A stretch of 64,000 bases of DNA from Phycisphaerales bacterium UBA7800 (GCA_002480565.1 DLCK01000013.1:79585-143584), one strand, 5' to 3'; positions 15,917 through 25,705 are shown, numbered from the stretch's first letter. Numbers and translations are program-made. Notes: generated by a model from the letters alone, not told the origin.

Positions 15917-15989
15917 CTCCTCCGACTGGACTCGAACCAGTAACCTAGCGGTTAACAGCCGCTCGCTCTACCAATTGAGCTACAGAGGA
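15917..15989 (-). tRNA. tRNA-Asn (GTT)
   Basis: A canonical 73-nt cloverleaf on the minus strand: acceptor TCCTCTG with CGGAGGA plus discriminator G, D-arm around AGCTCAATTGGTAGAGC, anticodon arm CGGCTGTTAACCG with anticodon GTT, and T-arm ending GGTTCGAGTCC. CCA is not encoded. It is followed by a terminator, and its 3' end faces the mobile island, so it may be the integration landmark. Confidence 0.95.
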
Positions 15990-16022
15990 TCAATTCAGAC
16001 GGATAAGATACCAAACTGTCAG

Positions 16023-16036
16023 AGACTTGCAAGTCT
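16023..16036. promoter_or_regulatory. perfect palindrome upstream of the ECF operon
   Basis: AGACTTGCAAGTCT is a perfect 14-bp palindrome about 110 bp before the first gene of the sigma operon, between it and the tRNA-Asn gene. It may be an operator, or a small hairpin in the divergent tRNA leader. Confidence 0.35.
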
Positions 16037-16147
16037 GGAAGTCAAAAAAAATTCCTCGTTCTGTAACCATGAAGATGTGCGATGACACATTACTTGTGAT
16101 GGGCAATTTAACATCTTGAATGCAAAACCCTTAAAAGGAGTAAATTC

Positions 16148-16642
16148 ATGCACAAGGTAACTTTATGGTTCACAATCGGTATAATCACAACAGCGGGAAT
16201 CGGAGCAGCAGCAGCACCAACGCAAATCAAAAATGCAGCAACACATACCTTCCGAGACTCGCCTGTGGGACGCTTGATTCAAGGACAGGTCGGGCGGATG
16301 CTCACGTTGCGATCTGAACTGAATCTAACTGATCAACAGCGAACCCTAATCCGCCAGATCATTACGAATCACAAACCTGAACTTGCCAGTTTAGCTAAGC
16401 AGATCGTTGAGCAGAAACGAGCGATTCGAGAAGCTGTGATCAAGCCCGACAACCAGGAAGCAGATATTCACAAGGCAGCGGAGAATCTGGCCAAGACCAT
16501 CACGCAAACCGCTGTGCTTGCGGGGCAAATCCGGGCTGAAGTGTTTGCAGTTCTCACAGTCAAACAGCGACAATTGATCGAATCCTCTATTACGGATCGA
16601 CATCAGGCAGTCGACCGCTGGCTTGATGAGATTGCACAATGA
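16148..16642 (+). CDS. Spy/CpxP-like periplasmic protein
   Basis: A 164-residue protein with an N-terminal signal peptide (MHKVTLWFTIGIITTAGIGAA). The mature part is all-helical, with LTLRSELNLTDQQRTLIRQIITNHKPEL as an LTxxQ-type motif of the Spy/CpxP/CnrX family. These are periplasmic chaperones or sensors of misfolded protein or metal. AAAAGGAG stands 7 bases before the ATG. The last codon overlaps the ECF sigma-factor start (ATGA), so it heads a four-gene operon. The regulatory role is inferred from this context. Confidence 0.75.
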   Translation: MHKVTLWFTIGIITTAGIGAAAAPTQIKNAATHTFRDSPVGRLIQGQVGRMLTLRSELNLTDQQRTLIRQIITNHKPELASLAKQIVEQKRAIREAVIKPDNQEADIHKAAENLAKTITQTAVLAGQIRAEVFAVLTVKQRQLIESSITDRHQAVDRWLDEIAQ

Positions 16643-17319
16643 TCCTAACCACCAACACTACCATCAATGCGTATGCTGAGCATTTGCAGCAATTACTCAG
16701 AAGGTCTACTGCCCCACTGCTGTCATCCGGACATACAATGCAGACTCAAGCTCAACAGAGTAGCGAGACGGACGTGGATCAACTGGACCTTCAGGATGTA
16801 CAAGCATCGCAAGATGGCGACGATCAAGCTTACGGGCGAATTGTTCGTCGTCATCAGCAGGAAATAGCCAAACGCCTATGGCGATTCTCACGTGTCCAAC
16901 AAGTGCTTGAAGAACTGGTTCAGGAAACATTCGTCCAGGCATGGCAGAGTCTTCACACCTACCGAGCTGACGCCCCTCTGATTCATTGGCTCACGCGCAT
17001 TGCCACACGTGTTGGCTACCGCCATTGGAAACAGGAATTCAAACGCCGTCGACAGTCATACAACCTGACTGAACAAATCGCGGATACTCTCATATCAACT
17101 GATGATGATCCTCATGAAGTTGCCGAATTTGTGCATCGACTTTTAGCAGAACTTTCCCCGCGTGATCGCATGGTACTCACGTTGATGTATCTGGAACAAT
17201 GCACCGTTCAAGAAGTCGCCCAGCAGACCGGTTGGAGCAAAGTCATGGTGAAGGTTCAGGCACATCGCGCCAGGGCAAAACTCCGACGACTCATTGAAAA
17301 AAGGCAGAAGCAGCCATGA
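16639..17319 (+). CDS. ECF RNA polymerase sigma factor
   Basis: A 226-residue ECF-type sigma-70. Region 2 includes RRHQQEIAKRLWRFSRV and EELVQETFVQAWQSL. A short linker leads to region 4 (LSPRDRMVLTLMYLEQCTVQEVAQQTGWSKVMVKVQAHRARAKLRRL). The N-terminal 35 residues before region 2 are polar and may be extra; internal ATGs exist, but the ATGA overlap with the upstream gene supports the start at 16639. It is followed without a gap by the small membrane protein, the probable anti-sigma factor. Confidence 0.88.
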   Translation: MILTTNTTINAYAEHLQQLLRRSTAPLLSSGHTMQTQAQQSSETDVDQLDLQDVQASQDGDDQAYGRIVRRHQQEIAKRLWRFSRVQQVLEELVQETFVQAWQSLHTYRADAPLIHWLTRIATRVGYRHWKQEFKRRRQSYNLTEQIADTLISTDDDPHEVAEFVHRLLAELSPRDRMVLTLMYLEQCTVQEVAQQTGWSKVMVKVQAHRARAKLRRLIEKRQKQP

Positions 17320-17582
17320 AGTCCATTGACGAATTTCAAAGCCTTACCAATCGCGCGCAATTGGATATACCACAAGCAGTCAATGTCACTGATAAGGTAC
17401 TAAGTCAAATCCGTGAGCAACAGGCAGCCAATGAACCGGCATCAAGCTGGCTACTCTACAGTTTCACTGCGACTGCGGTGGCTACAGCAATAGTCGTGGG
17501 AATCAACAATCTTAATCTTTACCAACAGGTGTCCGACCCCTTCGTCGGATTCCTGGTGGACATGTCGAGGATCATGCAATGA
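17316..17582 (+). CDS. small single-TM protein, probable anti-sigma factor
   Basis: An 88-residue protein whose start overlaps the sigma-factor stop by ATGA. It has a polar N-terminal cytoplasmic segment of about 45 residues, one transmembrane helix (WLLYSFTATAVATAIVVGI) and a short outside tail. Size, topology and position directly after an ECF gene match CnrY-like membrane anti-sigma factors, although no zinc-binding motif is present. Its stop overlaps the next gene. Confidence 0.68.
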   Translation: MKSIDEFQSLTNRAQLDIPQAVNVTDKVLSQIREQQAANEPASSWLLYSFTATAVATAIVVGINNLNLYQQVSDPFVGFLVDMSRIMQ

Positions 17583-18133
17583 ACGATCAGCAGAACAAGC
17601 CATCACCCCAAACCGATTCCGAGGATACGCCATGCTTTGCTGTCAGTGGCAAAACCGATACTGGCAATACGCAGCCAGACAATACACACATGAGTCATGT
17701 CCATCGGCCACATTACTCGCGTCGGCGGACATGGCTTAAGGTGATGCTATTGCTGGTCATTTTTATCAGCGGTATGGTCGTGGGCAGTGGACTTACGGTC
17801 TATGGCATTGTCCGTCATATGCGTTCGCAACAGGCAGACCCGCAAGCCCGAGCAGTCAACTGGACTCATCGCTTGGCAAAGCGGTTGGATTTAACCCCAG
17901 AGCAAACTGAACTGCTCTTACCGGTCATGACACAGTCGTCTGAACGTTTTGCAAAGATTCATCGCGAAGTCCGCCAACAGATAGATACAGAGTTGGATCG
18001 GATGCAGAACGAAGTGACGACGGTCTTACCCGAAGAGAAGGTCGATACATGGCAGAAACAATTTAATCAAATGCGAAACCGATGGCTTCCAAATAGCAGC
18101 GTCAGGGAGCATTTCGATACTCAACCGGACTGA
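17579..18133 (+). CDS. membrane-anchored Spy/CnrX-like sensor
   Basis: A 184-residue protein with a polar N-terminal tail (about 1-50, Thr/Asp/Gln-rich, a few His), one transmembrane helix (VMLLLVIFISGMVVGSGLTVYGIV) and a helical outside domain with LDLTPEQTELLLPVMTQSSERFAKIH, the LTxxQ-like pattern of Spy/CnrX proteins. It would be a periplasm-facing partner of the operon's first gene. The 3' end overlaps the convergent AraC gene by 32 bp. Confidence 0.7.
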   Translation: MNDQQNKPSPQTDSEDTPCFAVSGKTDTGNTQPDNTHMSHVHRPHYSRRRTWLKVMLLLVIFISGMVVGSGLTVYGIVRHMRSQQADPQARAVNWTHRLAKRLDLTPEQTELLLPVMTQSSERFAKIHREVRQQIDTELDRMQNEVTTVLPEEKVDTWQKQFNQMRNRWLPNSSVREHFDTQPD

Positions 18134-18863
18134 TCCCAAATCGTAATGTAAAACGTTTTGAAAAATGACTACGATCGTAAAATCCAGTCGCATCTGCAAT
18201 TTGCTCAATGGATTGATGTTGCTGTTGACGCAATTGTCTTGCAGCTTCGTCCAGTCGTAAATCAGCAAAGAATGCCTGCGGACTTATACCCAGTAATTGC
18301 GTGAATCGCCGAATCATCCCTGCTTCACTAAGGTGACATTGTCTTGCCAGTTCACTATTGGGAATCAGACGATGGGTATTGGCCTGCATGTACGACATCA
18401 TCGCAACAATCCGCGTATCTTTGGGTATTACAGGCCAGCTATCAACAGGTAGTTGTGATAATGCGTGACCGATTAATGAGGTTATTGAAAAAGTTGATGT
18501 CTGTGTGCATTGCTCTTGCAATATCCGTCCAAAGACCGCAGGCATGTCAGGTAACGTTCTAATCATATGAACTTGATCACGGCATAAATCCAATGGCATC
18601 CCCAAAGAAAAATGAAGATACCCATGCTTCAATGGCCGAGTGAGTTTTCGTTGTACTGGCACATTGGGTGGGATCAGTATCAAACTATGCCGATCAGGCT
18701 GCCATGTTTTACCTTGTGATTCCCACTGACCACCTGCTCTGCTATTCCAATACAACCGCCAGAATGGGCGGATCGGAAACCCCGCAGGCCAGTCGATGTA
18801 ATGCTTCAATCCTACATCATGAATACGGTAACGTTGATCAATATGTAGCTGGCAGGTAGACAT
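18102..18863 (-). CDS. AraC-family transcriptional regulator
   Basis: A 253-residue regulator with an N-terminal ligand-type domain (residues 1-150, WPAGFPIRPFWRLYWN, a cupin-like core) and a C-terminal double HTH. The second HTH has the classical AraC signature IEQIADATGFYDRSHFSKRFTLRFGISPVEYR. It is transcribed divergently from the sulfatase gene 98 bp away, which suggests it senses a glycan-derived ligand and controls that gene. The 3' end overlaps the Spy-like gene tail. Confidence 0.88.
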   Translation of the reverse strand: MSTCQLHIDQRYRIHDVGLKHYIDWPAGFPIRPFWRLYWNSRAGGQWESQGKTWQPDRHSLILIPPNVPVQRKLTRPLKHGYLHFSLGMPLDLCRDQVHMIRTLPDMPAVFGRILQEQCTQTSTFSITSLIGHALSQLPVDSWPVIPKDTRIVAMMSYMQANTHRLIPNSELARQCHLSEAGMIRRFTQLLGISPQAFFADLRLDEAARQLRQQQHQSIEQIADATGFYDRSHFSKRFTLRFGISPVEYRNAP

Positions 18864-18961
18864 GCAAGGAATATACCTATTTAAGACAATTCAATCCATA
18901 GCCCCATGCAATTATTAATGGATAATAAAAACATCTCTCAATTCATCACAGGCATTATTTC

Positions 18962-20734
18962 ATGAACAAGCAACCCAACATCATCTTTATTCTCACCGAC
19001 GATCAGGGGTATGGTGATCTGGAATGTCATGGCAATCCCATTCTCAAAACGCCACACATCAATCGCCTGTATGATCAGAGTATTCACTTTACGGACTTTC
19101 ATGTCGGTCCAACTTGTGCCCCGACTCGCAGCGGCTTGTATACAGGACATTTTGCCAACTCCACGGGGGTATGGCATACCGTCGGTGGACGATCGCTGTT
19201 AAGAGGTAATGAAACGACTATAGCAGATGTACTTCAAGAAAATGGATATCATACGGCACTCTTTGGCAAGTGGCACCTTGGGGATAATTATCCGTACCGA
19301 CCCCAAGATCGCGGTTTTGAAACAGTAGTCTGTCATGGTGGTGGGGGCATCTCTCAAGTACCGGATTATTGGGGGAATGATTACTTTGATGACACCTTTA
19401 TGGTCAATGGTATACCCAAACAGTTTTCCGGGTACTGTACGGATGTTTTCTTTGACCTTGCCTGTGATTATATTCAAGAACATCAAAGCGAACCTTTTGC
19501 ATGCTTCGTCACCTGTAACGCTCCACATGAACCGTATAACGTTGAAAGTCGATACAGTTCCACATATCGCGACAAGGTCAGCATTGATCGATCCAACTTC
19601 TATGGGATGATCGCCAATATTGATGAGAATGTAGGGAAAGTCGAAAGTTTACTCAATGAATTGGGATTGTATGAAGACACTATCTTCATTTTCATGACCG
19701 ACAACGGCAGCAGTATGGTTGACGATGACATGCATACCTGTGGTCTGCGCGGTTCAAAGAACAGTCCCTACGATGGCGGACACCGGGTGCCGTTTTTCCT
19801 GAGGTATCCCAGACTTGGACTGGATCAATCACGCGACATTCAAGCTTTGAGCAGTCACGTTGATTTCATGCCAACAGTCATGGACCTCTGTGGAATTGAT
19901 CTTCAGCGATACAGTAAGTTGAACTTTCACGGTAAAAGTCTTAAGCCACTGCTTGTTGATCCGGATCACGATTGGCAAGATCGAACCATCGTCACCGACT
20001 CCCAGCGTCTACCTTATCCGGTCAAGTGGCGTCAGAGCGCTGTAATGTCTCAACAGTGGCGATTGATCAATGGTTGCGAACTGTATGACATCATTCAAGA
20101 CCGTGGGCAGACTCATGACTTGTCAGATCAACATCCGGATATCGTCAACCAACTACGCAGTGCATATGAACAATGGTGGGAAATCGTATCCATAAAGTTT
20201 GATGATGATATTCCCATCACGATTGGTCACCCCGATGAACCGGTCACTTGTCTGACAGCTCATGACTGGCGGGATCCTAATCATGTGCCGGGGAGCGATC
20301 CATTTGTCAAAGAAAGCAATGACTATCTGGTCTATAACCAAGCCCATATCCGCAAAGGATTAGGTCAAAATGGTTATTTTGAAATCCATGTGCAGCAGCA
20401 TGGCTGTTATCAGTTTGAATTACAACGCTGGCCACGCGAAGAACCAGCGACAATGACTAAAGGGATAGCTCATAGTGACGATGGTTGGCGGAAAGATGTG
20501 ATACACCCGCGACATTATGATGAATACAGTGGTGGTATTGCCATAGCATTTACCACTGCGGGTATCCGGATTGGCAATCACGAGCAAACTAAACGGATAG
20601 AGCCCAAAAGTCATGCCGCCATCTTCAACCTTGAACTTGAATCGGGTGATTATCACTTGACCACTTGGCTCAGGACAGATGAGGGGTTAGAACGGGGCGC
20701 TTACTATGTCTATGTCAGTCTGATGGATCAATAA
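18962..20734 (+). CDS. sulfatase, apparently cytoplasmic
   Basis: A 590-residue type I sulfatase. The formylglycine site CAPTR (C52, P54, R56) follows the N-terminal metal-binding DDQGYGD at 13-19; GKWHLGD at about 99-105 and FMTDNGS supply further active-site residues. Residues about 400-590 form a C-terminal domain unlike the core, ending in a beta-rich region that may bind carbohydrate. No signal peptide is present, so it would act in the cytoplasm on imported sulfated sugars, unless exported by another route. The maturase is not in this window. Its divergent AraC neighbour is the likely regulator. Confidence 0.88.
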   Translation: MNKQPNIIFILTDDQGYGDLECHGNPILKTPHINRLYDQSIHFTDFHVGPTCAPTRSGLYTGHFANSTGVWHTVGGRSLLRGNETTIADVLQENGYHTALFGKWHLGDNYPYRPQDRGFETVVCHGGGGISQVPDYWGNDYFDDTFMVNGIPKQFSGYCTDVFFDLACDYIQEHQSEPFACFVTCNAPHEPYNVESRYSSTYRDKVSIDRSNFYGMIANIDENVGKVESLLNELGLYEDTIFIFMTDNGSSMVDDDMHTCGLRGSKNSPYDGGHRVPFFLRYPRLGLDQSRDIQALSSHVDFMPTVMDLCGIDLQRYSKLNFHGKSLKPLLVDPDHDWQDRTIVTDSQRLPYPVKWRQSAVMSQQWRLINGCELYDIIQDRGQTHDLSDQHPDIVNQLRSAYEQWWEIVSIKFDDDIPITIGHPDEPVTCLTAHDWRDPNHVPGSDPFVKESNDYLVYNQAHIRKGLGQNGYFEIHVQQHGCYQFELQRWPREEPATMTKGIAHSDDGWRKDVIHPRHYDEYSGGIAIAFTTAGIRIGNHEQTKRIEPKSHAAIFNLELESGDYHLTTWLRTDEGLERGAYYVYVSLMDQ

Positions 20735-20768
20735 AAAAGACACAATATCAGTGCAGACATAGTGTCTT
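20733..20768 (-). terminator. terminator of the large GH gene
   Basis: On the minus strand AAGACAC (20762-20768) pairs with GTGTCTT (20737-20743) and is followed by a T run. It lies between the convergent sulfatase and GH genes; on the plus strand an A-run precedes the stem, so it favours minus-strand termination. Confidence 0.65.
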
Positions 20769-20791
20769 GAAATGGAATTGTACCTGATCGA

Positions 20792-23700
20792 TCACGGCAG
20801 CAGAATCAAATCTGCTACACCGTCGGTCTGCTTGGCATGGACATCTGCAAACCAACTGAGAAATGATACACGTCCTTTGCCATCGTCTTCATTGAGTGCA
20901 ACTGCGATCCCAAGATTCTCACCGACTCCAGGTTTAAATGGACTTATTTGTGACCAGGGAATGGCGATTTCGTAGTTGGTGGTTTTATTGGTTTCGTCAC
21001 GTTTAACTGCTACTTTGATATCAGGCATTGGTCCTGTGGGGAGACTTGGATCAGCCGAAAGGTGACACCATGCGTAGGCTTTGCCATTAACATCTTCTCC
21101 CATAACCAAGTCATATTTGCCACCTTGTTGAGAACTGCCACGAGCCGGATCGATCATCAACTGGACACCATCCTGAGCCCAGAGATTCCCATCTTTTTTG
21201 GGGGTACTGTGAATGTCATCCGTGGCTTGAATTCCGATATAGAGATTGTTCTTATCCCATAAAAAACGAATCCTTGCAGAGAGGTCATCCAGTCCTTCCC
21301 ATTGCCGTTCTTTCTGGAGTGTATGGTATTGATCCTTGTGATTTACCAGTTGGACTTTTGCTTTACTCCAATCTCCTTCATTGAATTGACCGTCAAGTAT
21401 AATCAGACTTTCAGCACGAGGAACTCCGCAAAACGCCGAGACAAAACGTTGAATTTGAATCTCGCGATCCTGCGGGTCTTTGACGCTGACGACAACCCTA
21501 TCGATCTGCATAGGATTGACTTGCTTGACCGGGAGGATAATCTGCTGTGTTTTAAGTGCTCCCAGGGTCAACTTGCCAGAGGTGTCACCGGTAAAGTTGT
21601 TGTTAGCAGGCCCCGCATCACGTGCCCAATTCACGCCCCCTTTTTTCATCGTCAATGATGAACTGACCACTGCGTTCCATGAGATGGCCTGAGGTTCATA
21701 ACCGTTATTGGCAACCTTTAGACTCACAGCAGGTTTATCGTCAACAAGAGTCGGTCGGACCTCCATGGCAATTCGACCAATAATTGGCAGGACCTCACGC
21801 AACTCGCCACAAAGCCGCCCTTGATCATCATGTTGCTGAACACTCAGAGGGACATGCCTTGCTGATGAGTTGGCTGGCACCTGCATCTTGAGCTTACCAT
21901 CGACAGCAGTCACATCACTACCCCACTGAGCAGGCATTTCCAGGCTGACTTGTGAACCAGAGAGTGTGTTGTTCGTTACCAATTGAACCTGCCCCCCCAT
22001 GACCAAAGCGTTAGGAAGATTGGTGATGGCAACTTTAGGCTGTGGTAACGCTGATGCGAGGAGCGTCGATGCAGATTTGTATTTCAATAAAATCGGATCT
22101 TGAGTCACCCGTAAAGTCAGACCTGTACCCCCTGCATGCATTTGCCTTACGAGTCCGTCAATGTAGGTGACAGAAACTTCATTCACAGATTCAAGTGGTA
22201 CAAATACGGTCTTTGAATCTTTGTCAGTCCAGAGAATCTGCAATTGATTGCCGTCCTTATCCGCAAAGAGATAGGCTTCAACATCATTACTGTACTTCTG
22301 CTCGGTCACGAATTTTTTGATGCTGATACTGTTGACCATGTTGTAGTATGCGATAGCATCAAGACGTGGACTATACGTACGGTAACGACAGTCAAAAACG
22401 TTATGGCTATCACCACTACTGCCGCTGGATTTGCCTGAAGGATCAGGATAAAGCAGGCCAAACCAGGATATATTCTCACCACCACTGGCAAAGAAGATGG
22501 AAAATTTCTTAACCAGTGATGAAGCGACATCACGCCGTGGAACGCCCTGTGAATTCAACCCAATTTCAGTTGACCAAATCGGCTTGCGATGTCCGTATTC
22601 ATCAAAAAGTCTGTCATAGCGTTTGAACACTTCACGGATACGTTGGTGTGATTCGTAGACATGAAAATCAACCACATCGCAGTACTGGTGGACACCTGCT
22701 TTGAAGTATGCTTCACTTGGACCAACGGATGTACCGACCATGGTGACATCGGGATTCGCCATTTTTGCTGCTTCATACATCGCTTTGTATGCCCAGAGAT
22801 TTTCACTGGCACGCTGAAAATTATCCGGTGGCTCATTGCCCATAGTGATCACGAGTTGTTTCTGATTGATACTTTTAAAGAGATTCGTGATTCCTTCACG
22901 AAGACATGTCTCGTCAATCTTCTGCCAATCGCCACGATGATTTTCAATCGCTCCCATTGGCGTCCCACCCATGACGGCAACATTGTGACCAAGAATACGT
23001 TCAACACCGGGAAGCTGCACTTTGTAGGGTGGCTTGGTATCCCAACCGGTCCATGCTCCGATGATCGGCAAGCCAAGTCGTGATGAAAGATCAATGTATT
23101 CACCAATACGGTTGTCCCAGTTACGTGACGAAAACGGAATCTCACGCCAGTTGTATTGATGTGTATCAGCTTTGGGCAAAACTGCGAAGGAGCGATAATC
23201 CTTGTACGCACGTGGTGCATCACGCAGTGCGGTCAGTTGTAATTCATAATACTTACCGACATCAGCATTGAAATGCGACAAGTCGATAGCACCTTTGTAC
23301 TCAAAATTGCCTTCACCATTTCGACCAGATTTTTGGAGATTTAATGTGGAAAGCGACGTCTGTTCCACACCCCAGTAATCAGTGACCTGCCAGGCGATCT
23401 GACGTTGAACATCTGAGAGCGGTCGTTTGGTCATGAGATTGACATCAAGTTTTAACGTATCGCCGGGCTCAAACAGATTGCCCAACACATCGGACCTAAC
23501 GACGATTCGTTCGACAAGGTCTTCGGTGTTATCAACAGGTTTTACGAATTTCAAGGTCAGGTTATCCACCGTGTACTGCCCGTAGGTCTTGCGCATGTGG
23601 ATCATAAAACGAGCAGATATGGTGCCATCAGGTAAACGGATTTCTCGACTGACAGACTTGAGATTCGTCTGCTTGGTACTGCGATCAAATTCGATGACTT

Positions 23701-25705
23701 GGAGCTGCTTGCCGGTGATATCCAGACATTGCAGTGACGTCGTACAGGCAAAGGAGTTGTCCGGCGAATAAAGGTCACTACCGAATACGCCGGAGACTTT
23801 CCACCACCCCTTGCCTGCGGGGAAAGTTGGCGAGTAGGCAAACGGTTCAGTGTCCAGCGCCTGAGTTTCACTGCGTTTAATCTGCAAAGCTGCGGACTTG
23901 TCAAAACCGATACCTGTAACGCGCTGTGCAGTCTTGGTAGAAGTATCCCAATCAGCAAGTATATTAGTTTGTTCAAAGTCGATTTCAACAGCTTCTGGCG
24001 TGTTGAGCTTGGGATCGAATGAAACTCCCAGCACTTTGATTTCCTGAATATCCAAAGTTGATTTGGTTTGAGCTTCATGACTCCCACAGTTGATATTGAT
24101 TTGTGTCAACGGGTAATGCCACCGACGATCCTTGGCACCACCCCATGACTCTGCCCCGACTAGTTTTGAAATCGGGAAGGTGTAGGTATGCCACTGCCCA
24201 TCTGGAATAAGTGCAAGACCTTTGGCTTGATGCGTCTGACCTGTCCCGTCAAGAAGTTGCGTACCGATTTTTTGGACCGTACTGGTTCGCAATGTCAGTT
24301 GTACTGCATGGATGTTATTGATGGGTGAATCTGAAAATTTTCGAACCGCACCCGCATACCCATTGCCACCAAATGTGTAATTGACTTGCACGAACGACTT
24401 GTCGGATTTGATATCATTCACTGTCGCTTTAGCTTGATTGCCTTTGCCAACTGCAAAAGTTGAAATCTCTGAGAAGTCTTCAATTAACAATGGCAGGGAC
24501 AACCACACGGGTTTTAATAGCCTGCCAGCACTACCAACCCCTTTAATTGACAGACGTCGTAAATCTATTTGCGCATCCTTGTCAGACAATGCGTCATTGC
24601 CAATGGCAAAAGCAAACCCTTTGATTGGATCATACCATTTGCGATCCTTGGAACCACCCCATGTTTCGCCACCACTGACTTTCTCAATCGGGAATGTATA
24701 GGTATGCCACTGCCCATCGGATTGCACGTTCAATCTCTTAGTTTGATGTGTCTGGCCCGTCCCATCACTGAGCCGCATGGAAAAATGTTTCAATGCTTTG
24801 GTTCGCATTTCCAATTCGATCGCTTGAACCTCATTGACAGGCGTGGCATCGAAATTCATTGCAGCACCGACATAGGTGCCTTTGTTTTGGACATGCATAT
24901 CAAGACGAACATATTCTTTGCCAGCTTCATCCTTTTGAACAGATGCTTTTGAGGATGTTTTATCACCCACGATATAAGTCGACAGGTTGGAGACATCACC
25001 GATATTCAAAGTCATGTTATGCCATTGCACTTTGCCGGGCTTGGCCGTGGCGTTGGATGCATTTTCAGTGATACTTTGTGATTTGGCAGTTGGATCGTGA
25101 AGCATGTAAAGATCGCGTACTGCGATACTGTATTGTTTCTGAGTCGTCGTGGGGTGGCTGCCAAGAATCGCGATGAGTTTGGCTGGCCCGTGCCACTTAC
25201 CATCCTTTGCACCGCCCCATCGTTCATATTTTTTGACACTATCGACCGCAGTGGACTTACTCATATTTTCAAAAAAACTGTGAATCGGTAAAGCGATTTT
25301 CTGCCAATCATCTGTATCCTTGATAAGCAATGCGATTTGATGACATTGCCCGGTCTGATCGATCAGGCGAAGCGTCACCCCACGGCATCCGATGACCTTG
25401 GCTTCAAAGGATAGGTACATTGGATCAATGTCTGCAATTTGCTTGGTGATTTGGACATAGTTGCCCCCACCGGAAAGATCGCCGGATAGCTCCAGAGCTT
25501 TCCCTGCATCCGTCTCAATCACTTTGGCCTGTCCTTTAGCGCCGGGGAATTCACCACCATTATTAAAAACGAATCCACCGTGTGGCTTGGCAGGCTCAAT
25601 GAGACTGACTTTTTCCTGACCCATAACCTGGCTTGGCTGCAAGAGCATAAGCAGACAGGTCGCAAGCATCAGACTGGTACATTTGAAATAATAAAGGGTT
25701 GACAT
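20792..25705 (-). CDS. 1637-aa secreted glycoside-hydrolase-like protein
   Basis: The ATG at 25705 has AAGGA 8 bases upstream. A signal peptide (residues 1-30, ending PSQVMGQ) is followed by three tandem copies of a carbohydrate-binding-type module; each contains a WQK/WHTYTFPI strand and then W/SWGGAKDRKWH (about 150-200, 340-385, 520-560). Another binding-like domain and an Ig-like domain lead to a TIM barrel at about 880-1230, with catalytic-type glutamates in ITMGNEPP and WSTEIGLNS. Further beta domains follow, ending in a CBM9-like C-terminus (about 1470-1637). Clan GH-A, GH39-like, is my reading; substrate unknown. A pseudopilin gene lies directly upstream. Confidence 0.82.
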   Translation of the reverse strand: MSTLYYFKCTSLMLATCLLMLLQPSQVMGQEKVSLIEPAKPHGGFVFNNGGEFPGAKGQAKVIETDAGKALELSGDLSGGGNYVQITKQIADIDPMYLSFEAKVIGCRGVTLRLIDQTGQCHQIALLIKDTDDWQKIALPIHSFFENMSKSTAVDSVKKYERWGGAKDGKWHGPAKLIAILGSHPTTTQKQYSIAVRDLYMLHDPTAKSQSITENASNATAKPGKVQWHNMTLNIGDVSNLSTYIVGDKTSSKASVQKDEAGKEYVRLDMHVQNKGTYVGAAMNFDATPVNEVQAIELEMRTKALKHFSMRLSDGTGQTHQTKRLNVQSDGQWHTYTFPIEKVSGGETWGGSKDRKWYDPIKGFAFAIGNDALSDKDAQIDLRRLSIKGVGSAGRLLKPVWLSLPLLIEDFSEISTFAVGKGNQAKATVNDIKSDKSFVQVNYTFGGNGYAGAVRKFSDSPINNIHAVQLTLRTSTVQKIGTQLLDGTGQTHQAKGLALIPDGQWHTYTFPISKLVGAESWGGAKDRRWHYPLTQININCGSHEAQTKSTLDIQEIKVLGVSFDPKLNTPEAVEIDFEQTNILADWDTSTKTAQRVTGIGFDKSAALQIKRSETQALDTEPFAYSPTFPAGKGWWKVSGVFGSDLYSPDNSFACTTSLQCLDITGKQLQVIEFDRSTKQTNLKSVSREIRLPDGTISARFMIHMRKTYGQYTVDNLTLKFVKPVDNTEDLVERIVVRSDVLGNLFEPGDTLKLDVNLMTKRPLSDVQRQIAWQVTDYWGVEQTSLSTLNLQKSGRNGEGNFEYKGAIDLSHFNADVGKYYELQLTALRDAPRAYKDYRSFAVLPKADTHQYNWREIPFSSRNWDNRIGEYIDLSSRLGLPIIGAWTGWDTKPPYKVQLPGVERILGHNVAVMGGTPMGAIENHRGDWQKIDETCLREGITNLFKSINQKQLVITMGNEPPDNFQRASENLWAYKAMYEAAKMANPDVTMVGTSVGPSEAYFKAGVHQYCDVVDFHVYESHQRIREVFKRYDRLFDEYGHRKPIWSTEIGLNSQGVPRRDVASSLVKKFSIFFASGGENISWFGLLYPDPSGKSSGSSGDSHNVFDCRYRTYSPRLDAIAYYNMVNSISIKKFVTEQKYSNDVEAYLFADKDGNQLQILWTDKDSKTVFVPLESVNEVSVTYIDGLVRQMHAGGTGLTLRVTQDPILLKYKSASTLLASALPQPKVAITNLPNALVMGGQVQLVTNNTLSGSQVSLEMPAQWGSDVTAVDGKLKMQVPANSSARHVPLSVQQHDDQGRLCGELREVLPIIGRIAMEVRPTLVDDKPAVSLKVANNGYEPQAISWNAVVSSSLTMKKGGVNWARDAGPANNNFTGDTSGKLTLGALKTQQIILPVKQVNPMQIDRVVVSVKDPQDREIQIQRFVSAFCGVPRAESLIILDGQFNEGDWSKAKVQLVNHKDQYHTLQKERQWEGLDDLSARIRFLWDKNNLYIGIQATDDIHSTPKKDGNLWAQDGVQLMIDPARGSSQQGGKYDLVMGEDVNGKAYAWCHLSADPSLPTGPMPDIKVAVKRDETNKTTNYEIAIPWSQISPFKPGVGENLGIAVALNEDDGKGRVSFLSWFADVHAKQTDGVADLILLP

